Below are positions 4,990 to 6,786 of a stretch of 6,786 bases of DNA, in pieces. The translations under genes and the position numbers were made by a program. Positions within the stretch are counted from its first letter, which is position 1. Each line of letters begins with the position of its first letter. The stretch spans positions 1 to 6,786 of the forward strand of contig JASIJN010000492.1 of assembly GCA_030050125.1 (NCBI GenBank). The letters are read 5' to 3'. The DNA comes from Streptosporangiaceae bacterium. Its GTDB lineage: Bacteria > Actinomycetota > Actinomycetes > Streptosporangiales > Streptosporangiaceae. The notes under the pieces were generated by a model that saw only the letters and a list, made by a program, of their open reading frames with translations, made no database searches and had not been told where the DNA came from.

Positions 4990-6786
4990 ACCCGGCCGGC
5001 CTCCAGCAGCTCGGCATGGGTGCCGGTCTCGGCCACCCGGCCCGACTCCATCACGATGATCCGGTCGGCCCGTGAGGCCGTGGTGAGCCGGTGCGCGACC
5101 ACCAGGGTGGTGCGGCGCGCCGCCAGCTGCTCGGTCGCCCGGTTGACCTCTGCCTCCGCGGCCAGGTCCAGGGCAGCGGTCGCCTCGTCCAGCAGCAGGA
5201 TGGCCGGATCCACGAGATAGGCCCGGGCGAGCGCGATCAGCTGCCGCTGTCCGGCCGACAAGTTCCTTCCGCGTTCCGACACCTCATGCATGAAGCCGCC
5301 GGGCAGCCTGGCGATCATCTCGATCGCGCCGACGCCCCGGGCCGCCGCCTCGACCTCGGCGTCGGTGGCGTCGGGCCGCCCGTAGGCGATCGCGTCCCGG
5401 ACGGTGCCGGGAGACAGGTAGGACTCCTGTGGCACCACCCCGAGCTGGTGCCGGTAGGCGGGCAGGTCGTAGTCGCGAATGTCCACCCCGTCCACCAGCA
5501 CGCGGCCCGAGCCGACGTCATAGAACCGCGCGATGAGCTTGACCAGCGTCGACTTGCCTGCCCCGGTCTGGCCCACCAGCGCGACGGTCTCGCCAGGCGC
5601 GATCGAGAGGCTGACCCCGCTCAGCGCGTCCTGCGTCTGGCCGGGGTAGCGGAACCGGACGTCGTCCAGCTCGATCCGGCCGTGCAGACGGCCCGGCGTG
5701 ACGGGCTGGCGCGCCTCGGGCGTGGATGTCTGAGTCCGCAGCAGGCTCTTGATCCGCTGCAGCCCGACGTTGGCCTGCTGGTAGCCGTCGAAGACCTGGG
5801 ACATCTGCTGCACCGGCGAGAACAGCAGGTCGATGAACAGCAGGTAGGCGATGAGCGATCCCGCGGTCAGAGCCCCGCTGCGCACCTCGCCCGCCGCCAC
5901 GAACAGCACCAGCGCGCCGCCGATGGTCGACAGCGCCTGCACAAACGGGAAGTACAAGGCGATATAGCGCTGGGCCCGCAGCCGGGCGGCCATGTAGGCG
6001 CCGCTGAGCCCGGCGAACCGGTTCCGGTTCACCTGCTCGCGCCGGTAGGCCTGCGCCACGCGCAGCCCGGCCACGTTCTCCTGCAGGTCGGCGTTGACCG
6101 CGCTGACCTTCTCCCTGGCCTCGCGGTAGGCCTGCGACGACTTCGTGCGGAACAGCAGGGTCGCCACGACAAGGACCGGGATGATCGTGAACAGGGTGAG
6201 CCCGAGCCTGAGATTGATGGACAGCAGCGCGATCAGCACACCGACGAAGGACAGGCCCGAGTTGACCATGGTGATCAGCCCGGTCTGCAGGAACGACGAC
6301 AGGGCGTCGACGTCGGTGGTCATCCGGGTCATGATCCGGCCGGTGAGCTCACGCTCGTAGTAGTCCAGGCCCAGCCGTTGCAGCTGCGAGAAGATCTTTA
6401 CCCGCAGCGAGTACAGCAGCCGTTCCCCGTTGCGCCCGACCACGACGGTCTGGAAGACGTTGACCACCCAGTCGGCCAGCACGATCGCCAGGGCGGCCAG
6501 CGCGACGACGATGATCGCGTGCATCGCGCGGGCCAGCACGCCGTTGTCGATCCCGTTCCTGACCAGCAGCGGCATGAGGATGCTGGCCAGCGCGTCCAGG
6601 CCGTCCAGGACCAGCCCGACGATCAGCGCGAGCGCGAACGGCTTCAGCAGCCGGCGCAGGCTGAAGCGCGGGTCGCCCGCCCGCGACCAGGAGCGGCTCA
6701 CCTTCGGCTCATCGGTGGCCGGCGGCAGCGCGTCCACCCTGGCCAGCAGCTCCGGCGTGGCCGGGATCTCGGCCATCCAGGCGGTG
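4938..6786 (-). CDS. ABC exporter half-transporter (fused membrane and ATPase domains), 5' end uncertain at window edge
   Basis: This protein is one half of an ATP-driven type IV ABC exporter. The first ATG in the window is at 6776 (612 aa, numbering used here), but the frame stays open to the edge (Thr-Ala-Trp before the Met) and no ribosome binding site is visible, so translation may begin outside. Six membrane helices lie near residues 47-71, 86-108, 170-188, 190-209, 272-295 and 304-322. The ATPase domain has the A-loop Y377, Walker A GQTGAGKST (402-410, K408), Q-loop Q450, signature LSAGQ (506-510), Walker B ILLLDE (526-531, catalytic E531), D-loop ALD (535-537) and H-loop H562. All catalytic residues are intact. 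A hydrophilic N-terminal extension of about 45 residues is common in actinobacterial heterodimeric exporters, whose second half is usually the adjacent gene; here that would lie beyond the right edge. The substrate (lipid, drug or peptide) cannot be inferred. Its 3' end overlaps the convergent MFS gene. Confidence 0.93.
   Translation of the reverse strand, partial: TAWMAEIPATPELLARVDALPPATDEPKVSRSWSRAGDPRFSLRRLLKPFALALIVGLVLDGLDALASILMPLLVRNGIDNGVLARAMHAIIVVALAALAIVLADWVVNVFQTVVVGRNGERLLYSLRVKIFSQLQRLGLDYYERELTGRIMTRMTTDVDALSSFLQTGLITMVNSGLSFVGVLIALLSINLRLGLTLFTIIPVLVVATLLFRTKSSQAYREAREKVSAVNADLQENVAGLRVAQAYRREQVNRNRFAGLSGAYMAARLRAQRYIALYFPFVQALSTIGGALVLFVAAGEVRSGALTAGSLIAYLLFIDLLFSPVQQMSQVFDGYQQANVGLQRIKSLLRTQTSTPEARQPVTPGRLHGRIELDDVRFRYPGQTQDALSGVSLSIAPGETVALVGQTGAGKSTLVKLIARFYDVGSGRVLVDGVDIRDYDLPAYRHQLGVVPQESYLSPGTVRDAIAYGRPDATDAEVEAAARGVGAIEMIARLPGGFMHEVSERGRNLSAGQRQLIALARAYLVDPAILLLDEATAALDLAAEAEVNRATEQLAARRTTLVVAHRLTTASRADRIIVMESGRVAETGTHAELLEAGRVYAAMWAAFSGDAELVA

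Overview
The window is about 70% GC with strong G/C at third codon positions, GTG as well as ATG starts and purine-rich ribosome binding sites. Together with the style of its transporter proteins, this points to a high-GC actinobacterium, probably an actinomycete; I cannot place the genus from sequence alone. It is densely coding: five protein genes, one 295-base divergent intergenic region, and no RNA genes, mobile elements or CRISPR arrays that I can see.

Region 1 (1-3401, minus strand) is an operon for a molybdenum hydroxylase of the xanthine dehydrogenase / aerobic CO dehydrogenase superfamily. It is transcribed right to left as large subunit (molybdopterin, 767 aa), small subunit (two [2Fe-2S] clusters, 168 aa) and medium subunit (FAD, cut by the left edge at codon 198). 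The first junction is TAG directly followed by ATG and the second is a 4-base GTGA overlap, so translation is very probably coupled. Electrons would pass from the Mo site through the two Fe-S clusters to FAD. The large subunit carries the AYRGAGR active-site loop (residues 355-361) of so-called form II CoxL-like proteins, not the Cys-containing loop of proven CO dehydrogenases, so the substrate is open. Two features stand out: the order L-S-M, and a 7-residue Gly-rich insertion between cluster-binding cysteines of the small subunit.

Region 2 (3402-3696) separates the operon from a divergent transporter gene. It holds a perfect 12-bp hairpin just upstream of the large-subunit ribosome binding site, a 10-bp hairpin, a 14-bp GC palindrome, and a 20-bp near-perfect palindrome over the best candidate -10 box of the transporter. 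This is probably where both directions are controlled.

Region 3 (3697-4989, plus) encodes a complete 430-aa major facilitator superfamily transporter of the drug/siderophore-exporter type. Region 4 (4938 to the right edge, minus) encodes one half of a type IV ABC exporter (membrane domain fused to an ATPase domain) with a full set of catalytic motifs; it may begin beyond the window. The two transporter genes converge and overlap tail to tail by 52 bases, with no terminator between them.

The most economical reading is a catabolic or detoxifying oxidoreductase operon with a divergently transcribed exporter next to it, beside an unrelated or loosely related ABC exporter. I found no evidence for a wholly new system; the points worth following are the Fe-S loop insertion, the palindrome cluster in the divergent promoter region, and the convergent overlap.
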